NCBI RefSeq assembly: GCF_001723175.1
Contig: NC_064650.1
Coordinates: forward strand, 5,806,234 to 5,870,233
Direction: 5' to 3'
DNA length: 64,000 nt
From: Penicillium oxalicum
Taxonomy: Eukaryota; Ascomycota; Eurotiomycetes; Eurotiales; Aspergillaceae
A model generated the notes under the pieces. That model did not search any database. It was not told the DNA's origin and worked only from the letters and a program-made list of their open reading frames with translations. Position numbers and translations under genes: made by a program. Of the stretch, positions 36,441 to 48,833 are shown piece after piece; the first letter of the stretch is position 1; each line of letters opens with the position of its first letter.

Positions 36441-38315
36441 ATGATGAACGCTTCGACTTCGGGCGGGAATTCCGCCTTCCGCAACCACAACAACGACTTT
36501 GCTCATATCGAAGACCCCGTTGAGCGCCGTCGGCTGGCTTTGGCTGAGATTGACAATGCGAAATTCGGCTGGTATCATGTGCGGGCCGTCGTCGTGGCTG
36601 GTGTGGGTTTCTTCACGGATTCCTACGACATCTTCGCTATCAACTTGGCCTCTGCCATGTTGGGCATTGTCTTCTGGCAGGATGCTGCTGGCAAGAATGC
36701 GGGGAAAATCCCCTCTTCGGCGGATACTGCGATCAAAGTCTCGACGTCTGGTGGTACCGTGATTGGACAACTGCTCTTCGGCTGGCTGGCCGATCGTATT
36801 GGCCGTAAGCGCATGTACGGCATTGAGTTGATCATCATCATCTTCGCAACCCTCGCCCAGGCTCTCTCCTCTGATTCTCGTGCCGTCTCCATTGTCGGGC
36901 TTCTCATCTTTTGGCGTGTCATCATGGGAATCGGTATTGGCGGAGATTACCCTCTGTCTTCAATCATTACCTCAGAGTATGTATCCCTTCAGTTGAATCC
37001 CCCTGTAGTTGTAGAGCGAGAGCCCAGCCTTCCTTTGAGCACTTGTTCTAACTGAATTGCTTTCCTAGGTTCGCGACGACCAAGTGGCGCGGAGCCATGA
37101 TGGGTTCTGTCTTTGCCATGCAGGGCTTTGGTCAGTTTGCAGCTGCGATTGTCTCCCTGATCGTAACATCTGGCTTCAAAGAGTCCTTGGAGACTGCCTC
37201 TAGCGTTGGCAAGTGTTCCGGGGTCTGTCAGCTTGCTGTTGATAAGATGTGGCGTGTGGTTATTGGCTTTGGTGCTGTTCCTGCTTGCATTGCCCTCTAC
37301 TACCGTCTCACCATCCCCGAGACACCACGCTATACCTTCGATGTCGCCCGGGATATTGTTAAGGCTGATGAGGACGTCCGTGCCTACATTGCCGGCAAGC
37401 GGGAGGGCCACCCGGACGAGGTCAACCGTGCCGCTGTCATTCAGAACCACACTGCCGACGTGGTAGCTCCCAAGGCGAGCTGGTCTGATTTTGTTCATCA
37501 CTACACCCAGTGGAAGAATGGTCGCATTCTCCTCGGAACCGCTGGCTCGTGGTTCTTCCTGGATGTTGGTAAGTCTGCCGTTGGGTCCCACACTTACCCG
37601 CCACGAATCTATATCTGACTTCGAGACTGTAGCCTTCTACGGCCTTGGCCTGAATAACTCGATCATTCTTGGTGCTATTGGCTGGACTGGGGGCAAGAAT
37701 GTCTACGAGATCCTTCGTCGTAGCGCCGTTGGGAACCTCATTCTGATCTGCGCCGGTGCTATTCCTGGCTACTGGGTGACAGTCGCGACAGTCGACACCA
37801 TTGGACGCAAAACTATTCAGCTGATGGGCTTCGTGATTCTAACCATCGTCTTCATTGTGATTGGGTTTGCCTACGACCCTCTGCTCAAGTCCAACAACGG
37901 TCTTCTGGGACTGTACGTCATTGCCCAGTTCTTCTTCAACTTTGGCCCCAACGCGACTACCTTCATTGTTCCCGGAGAGTGCTTCCCAACACGTTACCGT
38001 TCTACCTCGCACGGTATCTCTGCTGCCTCTGGTAAGGTCGGAGCCATCATTGCTCAGTGTGTCTTCGGCCCCCTGGTACACCGCGGAGCCCCTGCTGGCT
38101 CCTCCGCGACCCCTTGGCTCAAACACGTGATGCAAATCTTCGCTCTCTTCATGCTCTGCGGTTGCTTCACCACCTTGCTTATCCCAGAGACCAAGCGTAA
38201 GACCTTGGAGCAGCTCTCTGGCGAGGACGCGGATACCCTTGTCAACCCGTCTCCTATGATTCACCCCGAGAAGAACGTTGGTGCGCATACAGCAGAGGAG
38301 TCGTCACCTGTCTAG
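36441..38315 (+). CDS. high-affinity inorganic phosphate permease (PHO84-type MFS)
   Basis: A 572-aa proton/phosphate symporter of the plasma membrane. Three exons (36441-36976, 37069-37568, 37633-38315) keep phase. Hallmarks of the phosphate:H+ symporter family are visible: VVVAGVGFFTDSYDIFAINL in the first helix, GWLADRIGRKRMYGIEL after helix 2-3 (MFS motif A), IGGDYPLSSIITSEF in helix 4 and SRMPE-like IPETPRYT at the central loop. The C-half holds FGPNATTFIVPGECFPTRYR, ending with IPETKRKTLEQLSGED. An in-frame upstream ATG at 36372 would add 23 unlike residues and was rejected. ATG codons at 36441 and 36444 are adjacent. Two CACGTG motifs upstream suggest phosphate control, as inference. 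Confidence 0.95.
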
Positions 38316-39063
38316 CAGCCTCCGAAATACGCTGCCGGCTGTCTTTCCTTCAACGAGGTGATACTGTCTCACCGCGCCTGCTCTTCGCCTCTTTCGTCTC
38401 TTCTCTCGCCACACTTGCTCTCTCCTTTTTTACACATACCCCTTATTTCCTATCTTTATTACTTAATAGAATTCCCAATAAAGTAAACGTGCTGAAGCGA
38501 CCACGTATGTCTCCATTTGCGAGGGGATGATGTAGACAAAAAAAAGTTTGAAGCAGTGAATGACTCGATCTGGCAATTCCCTTGTCCTTACGGTAGCCCT
38601 GTAATCCATTCAAATCACACGATGAGGACATAGATATTTCCGACGTGGATCAAAGATGTTCCCATTTCCTGAATTTGAGAAAGAGTCAACAGGTAGTAGT
38701 AGGGAAGGCACAGGTGGGCGACCCGGTGCTCGGTACCTTGAAAATCCAACCCGGCTGGAGTAGGCTTTTAAAAGGCCATGGGATCCCAACCTTTAGCCGC
38801 AACCTAGGATTTTTTTTTTCTTCTCTCTTTCTCTCTTCCTCATCCTCCTCTACCGCCCCTGATACCTTGGAGCTCAAGATTCTTCACACGTCTCCGGCTT
38901 TTGGTACCTGCACTCGAAACCCATTCTCATTCGGCACGGGCGCTTGGTACATCACGAGATTGCCCTTCTCTCCACCACAAGCAGCCTTTTCATTCACTGC
39001 TCTGGCTTCGGTGCAAGCATCAAGATCGGCGCTCACAGAAAAAACGCCTTATCGTCGATCAAC
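38316..39063. other. intergenic region between phosphate permease and GNAT genes
   Basis: This is the 3' flank of the permease and the promoter of the acetyltransferase. It includes a T/C-rich stretch at about 38809-38850. No other gene was seen. Confidence 0.55.
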
Positions 39064-39783
39064 ATGGTGGATTTGAAGGGGTCCACGGCGTCGTCCACGA
39101 CCACGGTCCTTGACGAAACAAGCGATAAGCCGATTCCTGAACTGTCTACATATGTGGCAACCGATGCCCAGGATGTTATGGACGCACATCGACTCGTCGC
39201 AGACTCCGTTGCGCAACAACGGCAGCTCGCCGCTCGCGCGGTTATTTTCCATCCAGTGTGGCTCGCGGCGATGCTGGCTGTATTTGCCGTGGTGTACAAA
39301 GTTCTGTATCAAGAGTGGTCGGATCTTGCCTTGGTGGGAACTACGGGAGCGGGCTGTGTGATGGCTGGGTTGATGGTGGTGCGTGTGTGTACGGGCGGCT
39401 ACATCGATCACGCCGAGCAGGTCGGCACGCGGGCTTGGTTGGATGGACCAGAAGCCGATTCGTGCGAGCAGAAGATCCTTGTGACCAAGTTTGGCGACAC
39501 TATCATCGGAGCCCTGATCATTAAGGGAGTGCGAGATGGTCGCAAGATTCACGGCGTGATCCGGGCATGGACTGTTTTGCAGCGATACCGTGGCAAGGGT
39601 GTCGGGAGGGGGTTGTTGGAGGAAGCTGTTCAGCTTTGCCAGACCAAGCGGTGGCGAGGACCTGAGTTTGATGACGATCATGCGAATTCGAAGCTGGTCT
39701 TATACTCGCTGTTCAATGGTCCCTTTGAGAGTCGAGAAAGGTGGGCACGACGTGAACTGCGCCGGCTTCGCCCAGGAAACTGA
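39064..39783 (+). CDS. membrane-anchored GNAT-fold N-acetyltransferase
   Basis: A single-exon protein of 239 aa. About 60 hydrophilic residues are followed by two hydrophobic segments (VWLAAMLAVFAVVYKVLY and LALVGTTGAGCVMAGLMVV), so the catalytic part is tethered to a membrane. The GNAT acetyl-CoA loop is seen as VLQRYRGKGVGRGLLEEAV, preceded by the beta strand IHGVIRAWTV. The layout resembles fungal relatives of the Nat8-like transferases, but acceptor specificity is unknown. The start at 39064 (MVDLKGSTASST) was chosen. The frame opens at 38944, but the extra residues look like leader sequence. The protein ends in an Arg-rich stretch (RWARRELRRLRPGN). Confidence 0.82.
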   Translation: MVDLKGSTASSTTTVLDETSDKPIPELSTYVATDAQDVMDAHRLVADSVAQQRQLAARAVIFHPVWLAAMLAVFAVVYKVLYQEWSDLALVGTTGAGCVMAGLMVVRVCTGGYIDHAEQVGTRAWLDGPEADSCEQKILVTKFGDTIIGALIIKGVRDGRKIHGVIRAWTVLQRYRGKGVGRGLLEEAVQLCQTKRWRGPEFDDDHANSKLVLYSLFNGPFESRERWARRELRRLRPGN

Positions 39784-40419
39784 ACATCCAGCTCCAGGGG
39801 CTTCGCCCTCCTGGGAGAAAATGGGAATGAACGTGCTGACATGTCACCGGGCGCTGAAAGGACGGTCTTTTCAGTCCCATGTTGCTTGTGTTTTGTTATA
39901 CAAAAGATTACCCTCATACTTTAATATCTGCAGTTTCTATTACCTCTGAATATAGGCTGTGCAGTACGGAGTGGGGTTGCAACGTCCACTCTGGTATCCC
40001 GAGCATAACGGTAGGACTTGTTCGCAAAAATTAGAGGTAACAGGTTGATTACGACGAGATACATAAGCTCTCCACATACCCATAATAAGATTGAATCCAA
40101 TCAGCACGCAGTTGATGGGTTTGGTGGACCGTTTTGCATTTGATTCCCACTCCTCTTCATTCAATGGACCCAAGAGGGGGCAAGGTCTGCAAAGTGTTTG
40201 CCAGCCAACTTCCGTCGTGTCAATTCCGAGAACTCCACCGCCTCAATTCGGTGCAAGCCTGATTGAATTGCCTGCTTTATCAGGCCCGCAGACACAGAAC
40301 CTCCTTGACATCTCGGCATGCCGATGCCATCAACCCCTTTCGGGACTCATCCGAGCGACCTTGCATCTGGCCAGCCAATGATTTCCATTTGCCCAGCGAG
40401 TTCACCATGAGCTCCCTGT
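39784..40419. other. convergent 3' region between GNAT and GH93 genes
   Basis: Short frames without motifs; no gene was seen. Confidence 0.55.
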
Positions 40420-41756
40420 TCATTCCCGGCCGGGCTTCTTCAGGGTCTCCGAGACACTCACAACGCTGAGGTAGAGCGGCAGATTCGTCTCGCCTCCAAA
40501 CACCCCGGCGCCGAGCAGCATCAAGTGATCTGGATTTTTAGAAAAGACGTGCAAACTACGACTGTAAGCCGGCGGCTGGGGCGTGTCGTGCAGTTCCCAC
40601 TGGTCAGGCTGCCCGCTAGCTCGGTTGGTGAAAACACCACTGTGATCCGCATCGCTGACGATGATGGTTCCGTTCGGACCTCCGACCGGAGACCACACCA
40701 CATATGGCGACGAACTGGGCTGGACCCCGTTGACCATGATGGGGACCCCATACGCAAAGCGGAAGTCGAAGGGACTGTCTGCCATTCGGTAGTAGACTGG
40801 ATAGCCCGCGCCACTCCAGCTCTCCCCACCGGGGAATTCGTGTGCCAAAATCCATTTTTGGATGGGTGGAATGTAGGTGATGACGGTCATGCCCGGTCTA
40901 GCCGTGTAGTTGAGATAGGCAACATCATCGATCACGGCCCCCCAAGACTTCAAGTCCATCGACTCCTGATGAGCGAGCTTTTGCCCATGAAGTGGGTCTC
41001 GTTGGTCCGAGTAAAAGACTCCCACGGTGTGGTTGAAGAACCTGGCAACGGACAAAGGATGTCAGCTGACGCATTTCGAAACTCTCAACCTGGGCATACC
41101 AGGGAAAAAGAAAAGGAGATCCGAGTCAACCATCACTGCATCGTTGCTTACTCGATAAAGGGTTCCCATATGCAGGGGTTGCCGTTGGTGGTGTCCGGGC
41201 CACTACCGCGCGCCACGTTACTCACAAACTTCCAGGTCCGACCCTTGTCCTTGCTGGCATAGAGATCGATATTGGTGCTGTGACTCCCCCAGCTGTTCCC
41301 ACTGGCAAGCACCGTACCGGCAGGGAAGTCACCTACGGCAAACGGCAACTCCGCCAGGGCCGGTTGGGCCGACATGCCGAGCCCATTCACTTGATCCGTG
41401 AGATTGGAGAACCATGACCAAGTGGCACCGCCGTCAGTGCTCCGGAAAATGGGGAAATAGGGCGGCTGGTCTCCCGAGTATGACGTGGTCGCGAGGAGAG
41501 TCCCATCTGAAAGTTCGACTTGACGCGGGTAGAGGACACTGTGCTTGTCATCTGGCTGAAAGATGACATTTTCGGCAAACGTAGACCACGGCCGTACCGA
41601 GTGATGAGGCGGGGGAGGAGGAGGTTGATGATGAGGTTCTGATTGCGGAATTGAAGGAGGACCAGGAGGACCAGGAGGAGGAGGAGGTGGTGGTGGTGCG
41701 GCAGATACGGCGCTGATCAGACCGATCAGGCCCAAAATAACACAATGAGAACGCAT
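40420..41756 (-). CDS. secreted GH93 exo-arabinanase (BNR/Asp-box beta-propeller)
   Basis: Extracellular six-bladed propeller enzyme. GH93 members release arabinobiose from the ends of alpha-1,5-arabinan. Two exons, 41152-41756 and 40420-41041, give 408 aa. A signal peptide (MRSHCVILGLIGLISAVSA) is followed by a roughly 30-residue proline run, which is unusual for the family. Asp-boxes are seen as STDGGATW and SKDKGRTW. Two carboxylates match the catalytic positions of the family: the Glu in CIWEPFIE, which straddles the intron, and the Glu in WILAHEFPGG. SSPYVVWSPVGGPNGTI is a strongly conserved GH93 stretch. It lies at the left edge of the cell-wall sugar cluster. A GGCTAAA motif lies about 340 bp upstream. 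Sialidase is the nearest alternative, but the GH93 landmarks fit better. Confidence 0.87.
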
Positions 41757-42097
41757 GCTTTCAGTGCGCAGGCTCTATTTGAAGCAAAATGCCCTGTTCG
41801 CCGATTGACACGCAAGGATTCTACGGTACAAACAGGTTCACCGAGTGTCTCACACGCCATTACGTCCTCGTCAGCGCACTCTTTATATGCGACCGATGGC
41901 CGAATTCCAAGCCAGACATGGACCGAATGCAACATCAGTATTCAGCATGAAGTATCCCCCGTTCTGGTCTGATTTGGGAAAATATCCGTCACGATGAGCT
42001 GACTCATGCATATGTATGAGCCTGACTGACCTTTCAAAAATTCCTCACCGGGCTGTTTGCAAGCCTCAGTGTTGCAATCAACTTGCAATTGTATTCA

Positions 42098-42104
42098 GGC
42101 TAAA
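42098..42104 (+). promoter_or_regulatory. XlnR-type GGCTAAA motif upstream of GH93
   Basis: A perfect GGCTAAA about 340 bp upstream of the GH93 ATG. This is the core bound by the xylanolytic activator XlnR/Xyr1. The call is sequence-only. Confidence 0.4.
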
Positions 42105-42916
42105 GATCATGCAGCTCAATCTCAGACCATCGCCGATCCATCCGCAGAACGTCAACCTCACTTGAAGCCCTCGGACAAGACTGGAAAAGAGAACTTGCGC
42201 TTGAAATGGCCTGTAGAGCGTAGGCTTCACTGGTCCGTGAATGTCCGGTGAAGTAGTCTACTCCTCCGATTTGCCATCAGTCTCTCACAGGAGGATGGAT
42301 GGTGCACCTGTGAAATCAAGCGAGGGCAAATCCTGGGGGGTTGGTGAGTTACCCGCTCTGCAGATCCCGGACTCTCGGCAACTGTCTCTTGTCTCTCTTT
42401 CCGAACTATGCACAAAGGGCCCTGATATCCTGGAAGTTCGAGACCCTGAATCATCGAGACGAGGGGAAGGCGGGATTTTGTGGGGAAAGTGGAAAGTGGA
42501 ACTACAAGATACCTTAGTGACATCCTGGAATCCGGGGACTCGGCGTCTCGAAAGCCGTCACGGGCAGCAGTGCTATTCTTTCAGGATTTTGATAACACAG
42601 CAATCTTGGAACTTCCGCCTTGAGGGCTGAAATGAGCCTTCAAGAGAAGTACAAGCAAATACAGTGTTCTTGGAGAAGAGGCGTGGTATGCAACGCTCAC
42701 GTACCTCGTGATTCGCGAAAAGATTAGCCTATTTTCTTCGGCTCTGCTCTCGCCCACTCCGGGGCTTACTCCCCCCCCCCCCCACATGGTCCAAATACGC
42801 AAAAATCGCACCCGCGCCAACTGTAAGCCGGAGATGCTACACCAAAATATTGGCTCGTGTGGCGCTCCCTCAAAATGAGGGGGAGAGAGGGGCCGAGACA
42901 GCTCGATGTGACAGCG

Positions 42917-42922
42917 GGCTAA
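42917..42922 (+). promoter_or_regulatory. XlnR-type GGCTAA motif upstream of GH3
   Basis: GGCTAA about 410 bp upstream of the GH3 xylosidase ATG. Confidence 0.4.
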
Positions 42923-43081
42923 GTCCCGATTGGAAGAATTGACGATTTGGCGAGGGAACTCGCGCCATGGTAGCTGCTCCATCGCGCCTCAACGACAAAC
43001 TGTCGGATGCAGCTCAACATGATGGGAACCAACGAGAGGAGACGACGGATGGAGTGGTCTTTCAGTCACCAATGTACAGCT

Positions 43082-43087
43082 GGCTGA
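43082..43087 (+). promoter_or_regulatory. XlnR-variant GGCTGA motif upstream of GH3
   Basis: GGCTGA fits the relaxed GGCTRR form of the XlnR core, about 245 bp upstream of the GH3 ATG. Weaker than the GGCTAA site. Confidence 0.3.
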
Positions 43088-43332
43088 TCCCCCACAATGT
43101 GCGATGACGATGGGAAAACCTCTCGATTAGAAATGGGGCATTGCCAAGGCTCACAATCAGGGTATGTAGTCGGGCATGCACTGTGTTGAACCATGACTTG
43201 GCTTGACGATCGTCGGCAATTCATCAAGGACTGCTCTCGATTGAAATACTTAAGTGAGCCCTGGTCCAATCCAGCAGCATCACCACTCGGCCTTTTCTCC
43301 TTATGAAGTTCCGCGCAACAAGTCGGTGATCA

Positions 43333-46198
43333 ATGGCAGCTTCCAAGTCGTCTCAGCATAGCTTCATGTTGGCCCTGGCATCAATGGCAATGCTTACCGG
43401 CGTTTACGCAAGAGGTGAAGCTGCCACCAGCTATGAAGCTTCCACAAAGTACCTAGGGTGCTATTCTGACCCGAAGGTCACGATTCTTACCTCGGCCAAG
43501 CTGTCCACAATCGCTATGACGCCGCAGTTCTGCGCCGACTGGTGCGGCCAGCGAGGATTCTCACACAGCGGGATCGAATTTGGGACGTGAGTGTTCCCCT
43601 GTGCCGCGCCAACATTTTATCGCAATCAGATCCCTGGTAAACGAAGAATTGCATCTCACACTTGTCTAGGCAATGCTTCTGTGGTGCAGAACCTGACTTG
43701 AGTGATGCCACTCGAACAGATGACGGCGATTGCAACACGCCCTGCCCCTTGGAACCGTCCAGTTCGTGCGGCGCAACCTACGTGTACGTCAACGAACCAC
43801 TTGCGCTTCCCTTGCTATAGGAGCTAACAATCGCTAACCTATGCCGCCTTCACCGTTGTGCAGTATGTCGTTATATCAAATTGTAAATCCCCAAGGAGGG
43901 AGCCCCGACACGCGCTTCGTGCCTGCCTGCCAACGGCGACCTTTGAGCAGCCACCCAGTGTGCAATACTGCCCTTAGTATTCCCGAGAGAGTGAAGTCTC
44001 TGGTTAATTCACTGACCCAGGAAGAAAAAATCTTGAACTTGATGGATGCTGCAGCGGGATCAGAACGTCTGGGCTTGTCATCGTATGAATGGTGGAGCGA
44101 GGCAACTCACGGTGTTGGGTCTGCACCTGGCGTGCAATTTACACGTGCCCCCGCCAATTTCAGTTCGGCCACGAGCTTCCCTGCCCCGATTCTCACGGCG
44201 GCTTCCTTTGACGATGCGCTGTTTCGCGATATCGGCGAAGTTACCGGAAAAGAGGGACGAGCTTTTGCCAACAACGGCTTCTCCGGGTTCGACTTCTGGG
44301 CTCCCAACATTAACGCCTTCAGGGACCCCCGCTGGGGAAGAGGTCAGGAAACGTCCGGCGAGGATGTGCTGGTGGCCCAAAACTACGTTCGCGGGTTCGT
44401 CCAGGGGCTTCAGGGTGATGACCCTAAGGAGAAGCAAGTGATCGCCACATGCAAACATTTTGCGGTCTATGACATCGAGACTGATCGATATGGCAACAAT
44501 TTCAACCCCACACAACAAGAACTCGGAGAATACTTTTTGCCACCATTCAAGACATGTGCTCGAGATAGCGGCGTGGGGAGTGTGATGTGCGCCTATAATG
44601 CCGTGTTTGGTGTCCCCGCCTGTGCAAGCGAATATCTGCTCGGCGATGTCCTGAGAGATCACTGGAATTTCACGGCCGATTACAACTATGTCGTGTCGGA
44701 TTGCACTGCGGTAACGGAAATTTGGCAGAGCCATAACTTTACCAATTCTGCTGAGGAGGCGGCCTCGGTCGCTCTCAACTCCGGGGTGGACTTGGAATGT
44801 GGAAGCTCATACCTGAAACTGAATGAATCGCTGGCCTCCAACCACACATCTATCGAGACTTTGGACCGATCCTTGCAAAGGCTGTACTCGGCCCTTTTCA
44901 CGGTTGGTTTCTTCGATGGAGGAAAGTACACGGACCTTGACTACGCGGATGTTTCCACCCCAAGTGCGCAAATCTTGGCCTATGCCGCCGCGGTGGAAGG
45001 AATGACATTGCTCAAAAATGACGGTCTGCTTCCTCTTGGTACAAAGCACCATTTCAAGACTGTCGCTGTCATTGGACCTTATGGCAATGCCACGACACAG
45101 ATGCAAGGAGATTACTCGGGCATGGCTCCTCACATTGTGAGTCCTCTAGAGGCGTTTCAGAGCGCAAGTCAGTGGGAAGTCAATTACGCGCAAGGCACCA
45201 CTATCACCAACGAGACGAATACTGGATTCGATGAGGCCCTGCGCGCGGCGGAAAAGAGCGATTTGATCGTATTTCTCGGAGGCATCGACAATTCTCTCGA
45301 GAATGAGGGTCTTGATCGCAAATCTCTCGCTTGGCCCCAGAATCAAATGGACCTCATGACAGAGCTGGCAAAGACCAAGAAGCCAATGATCGTGGTCCAG
45401 TTCGGTGGGGGTCAAGTCGACGACAGCGCGCTTCTTCAAAACGATCATGTGAATGCGATCGTTTGGGCGGGATATCCCAGTCAAAGCGGTGGCACTGCTC
45501 TTCTGGATATTCTTCAGGGTAAAGTGTCGATTGCGGGTCGCCTACCTGTCACCCAGTATCCAGCCAGCTATGCGGATCAAGTCAGTCTTTGGGATCTCAG
45601 TCTTCGGCCCAACGCGAATACTTCATATCCAGGACGGACATATAAATGGTACACTGGCGAGCCGGTTCTTCCATTTGGCTATGGACTGCACTACACCAAA
45701 TTCGAATATAAGTGGGAAGAGGGCCTGCACAAGCAATACAATATTCAAGAGCTTGTTGGATCATGCAAAAGAAAGTCGGGTGGCTCTATTAATGATGTTA
45801 CGCCCTTTGCTTCTGTCAAAGTACGCGTTCGAAACGTGGGTCACGAGGATTCTGACTATGTCAGCCTGCTTTTCCTCTCGAGTCCCGATGCAGGACCCGC
45901 CCCTCATCCCTCCAAGACACTGGTCGCCTACTCTCGCCTTCATGGCATCAAAAAGAACCATGCGCAGACTACCACCCTGAATTTGAACCTGGGCTCTCTG
46001 GCCAGAGCTGATGAGAAAGGAAGTCTAGTGATCTATCCGGGCCATTACAAGCTTGTCCTGGACGTCGATGAGAGTCTTGCGCTTGAATTCTCATTGCACG
46101 GAGACCCAGAAGTGATTGAGACTCTTCCTGAGCCGCAGGAGCAGTATGACTACACGGTCCCGGTTCATATTCAGCCGCCAAGCACCGGGCCACTGTGA
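43333..46198 (+). CDS. secreted GH3 beta-xylosidase with N-terminal WSC domain
   Basis: A 900-aa extracellular glycosidase predicted to release xylose from xylo-oligosaccharides. Three exons (43333-43586, 43670-43783, 43864-46198) keep phase. A signal peptide (MLALASMAMLTGVYA core) is followed by a WSC domain at about 40-129. The domain starts YLGCYSD, and its eight cysteines at 43, 67, 71, 87, 89, 106, 110 and 118 match the WSC pattern. The GH3 N-domain follows (SYEWWSEATHGVG, WAPNINAFRDPRWGRGQET). Its catalytic nucleophile is Asp402 in VVSDCTAV. Next come the second alpha/beta domain (MTLLKNDGLLPL, KTVAVIGPYG, FLGGIDNSLENEGLDR) and the C-terminal fibronectin-like domain (LPFGYGLHYTKFEY). 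The xylosidase subgroup is inferred from the EWW and RDPRWGRG block. WSC domains bind glycans; here it may tether the enzyme to wall or substrate. The first two exons encode only signal and WSC, consistent with exon shuffling. Confidence 0.93.
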
Positions 46199-46425
46199 TG
46201 CTGTCAACTCGCTTCTTGAGAGGTAACGCAAGAGGATTTTGATGCCTCCATACTGCTCCACTGTCGCTGAGAGCGGTATTATTGTGCAACGAGGGAAGCG
46301 AACACGATGAACATCAGTTGACTCAAGGGGCTGTGTTGCCATTTTATCGCCACTGGAGGAACAATGGTTAATTGACAGTTGTGAATTGGTTTAGTGGGAC
46401 ACCTTGATATTTCAATTCTCATCGC

Positions 46426-46458
<33 letters not shown>

Positions 46459-47030
46459 TTCTAATGGAAGGATGTGTCACGCAGACACTTTGACCCAGCA
46501 ATGAGTGTAATGAGTGTAATGACTTAGATGATCAATCCAAATGAACAACCTCGGAGTTTTCCACATATTCTTTCTATTTTTCACGACACTGCGCCAGCGC
46601 AGGTGCAAGGTACCTTATGTAGGTAAGGTATGTACTGATCAGCAGCAGAAGCTGTTGACCCGAAACCTTCCAGAAGATGAGATATAGGTAGATGTTAGAG
46701 GACAGAGCTTTCTGCTCTCGATGTATATTACCACTCGATTACCTGGTGCTTTCCGCCGCATGGACGGTGACCTCCCCAACTATCGCGGGTTGCGCTGTCT
46801 CCACGTACTAAAAACAGACCAGCCCGTTTGAAACACCAAGCATCTCTTCATGTACGAAGCACTTATTCTGACCGTGGCTATCTCTGGCTGATCGAACATC
46901 TGGGAAAAGTGACCGAGGTTTTGTTGGAGCGAACCATCTATGAAATGTATCTATATAATTTCTCAAGAACGGACACCGTTTGCTGGTTGGTGCTGCCCAA
47001 TTGGCTTGTCAAGTAGTTCCCTTCTCAAGC
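46199..47030. other. convergent 3' region with a 29-base G tract
   Basis: Shared 3' flank of the GH3 and GH43 genes. It holds the longest homopolymer of the window, 29 G at 46426-46454. A KpnI-like palindrome-rich stretch (GGTACC, about 46609-46635) follows. No gene was seen. Confidence 0.6.
46426..46454. repeat. 29-base G homopolymer
   Basis: An uninterrupted G run in the 3' intergenic region. It is prone to sequencing length error and to G-quadruplex formation. Confidence 0.9.
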
Positions 47031-48777
<1,747 letters not shown>

Positions 48778-48827
48778 CTAATTTCGCGGGCGCAACTACC
48801 CCTCCCCCGCGGTCTCAATCTCACTGA

Positions 48828-48833
48828 GGCTAA
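48828..48833 (+). promoter_or_regulatory. XlnR-type GGCTAA motif upstream of GH43
   Basis: GGCTAA about 180 bp upstream of the GH43 ATG (48648), at a typical position for a fungal activator site. If the 48771 ATG is used, it lies about 57 bp upstream. Confidence 0.4.

Larger units (their letters stand above)
41757..43332. other. divergent promoter region between GH93 and GH3 genes
   Basis: A 1.6-kb shared upstream region with no gene seen. It contains a GGCTAAA facing region for GH93, GGCTAA and GGCTGA motifs closer to GH3, and a 13-base C tract at 42771-42783. Confidence 0.55.
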
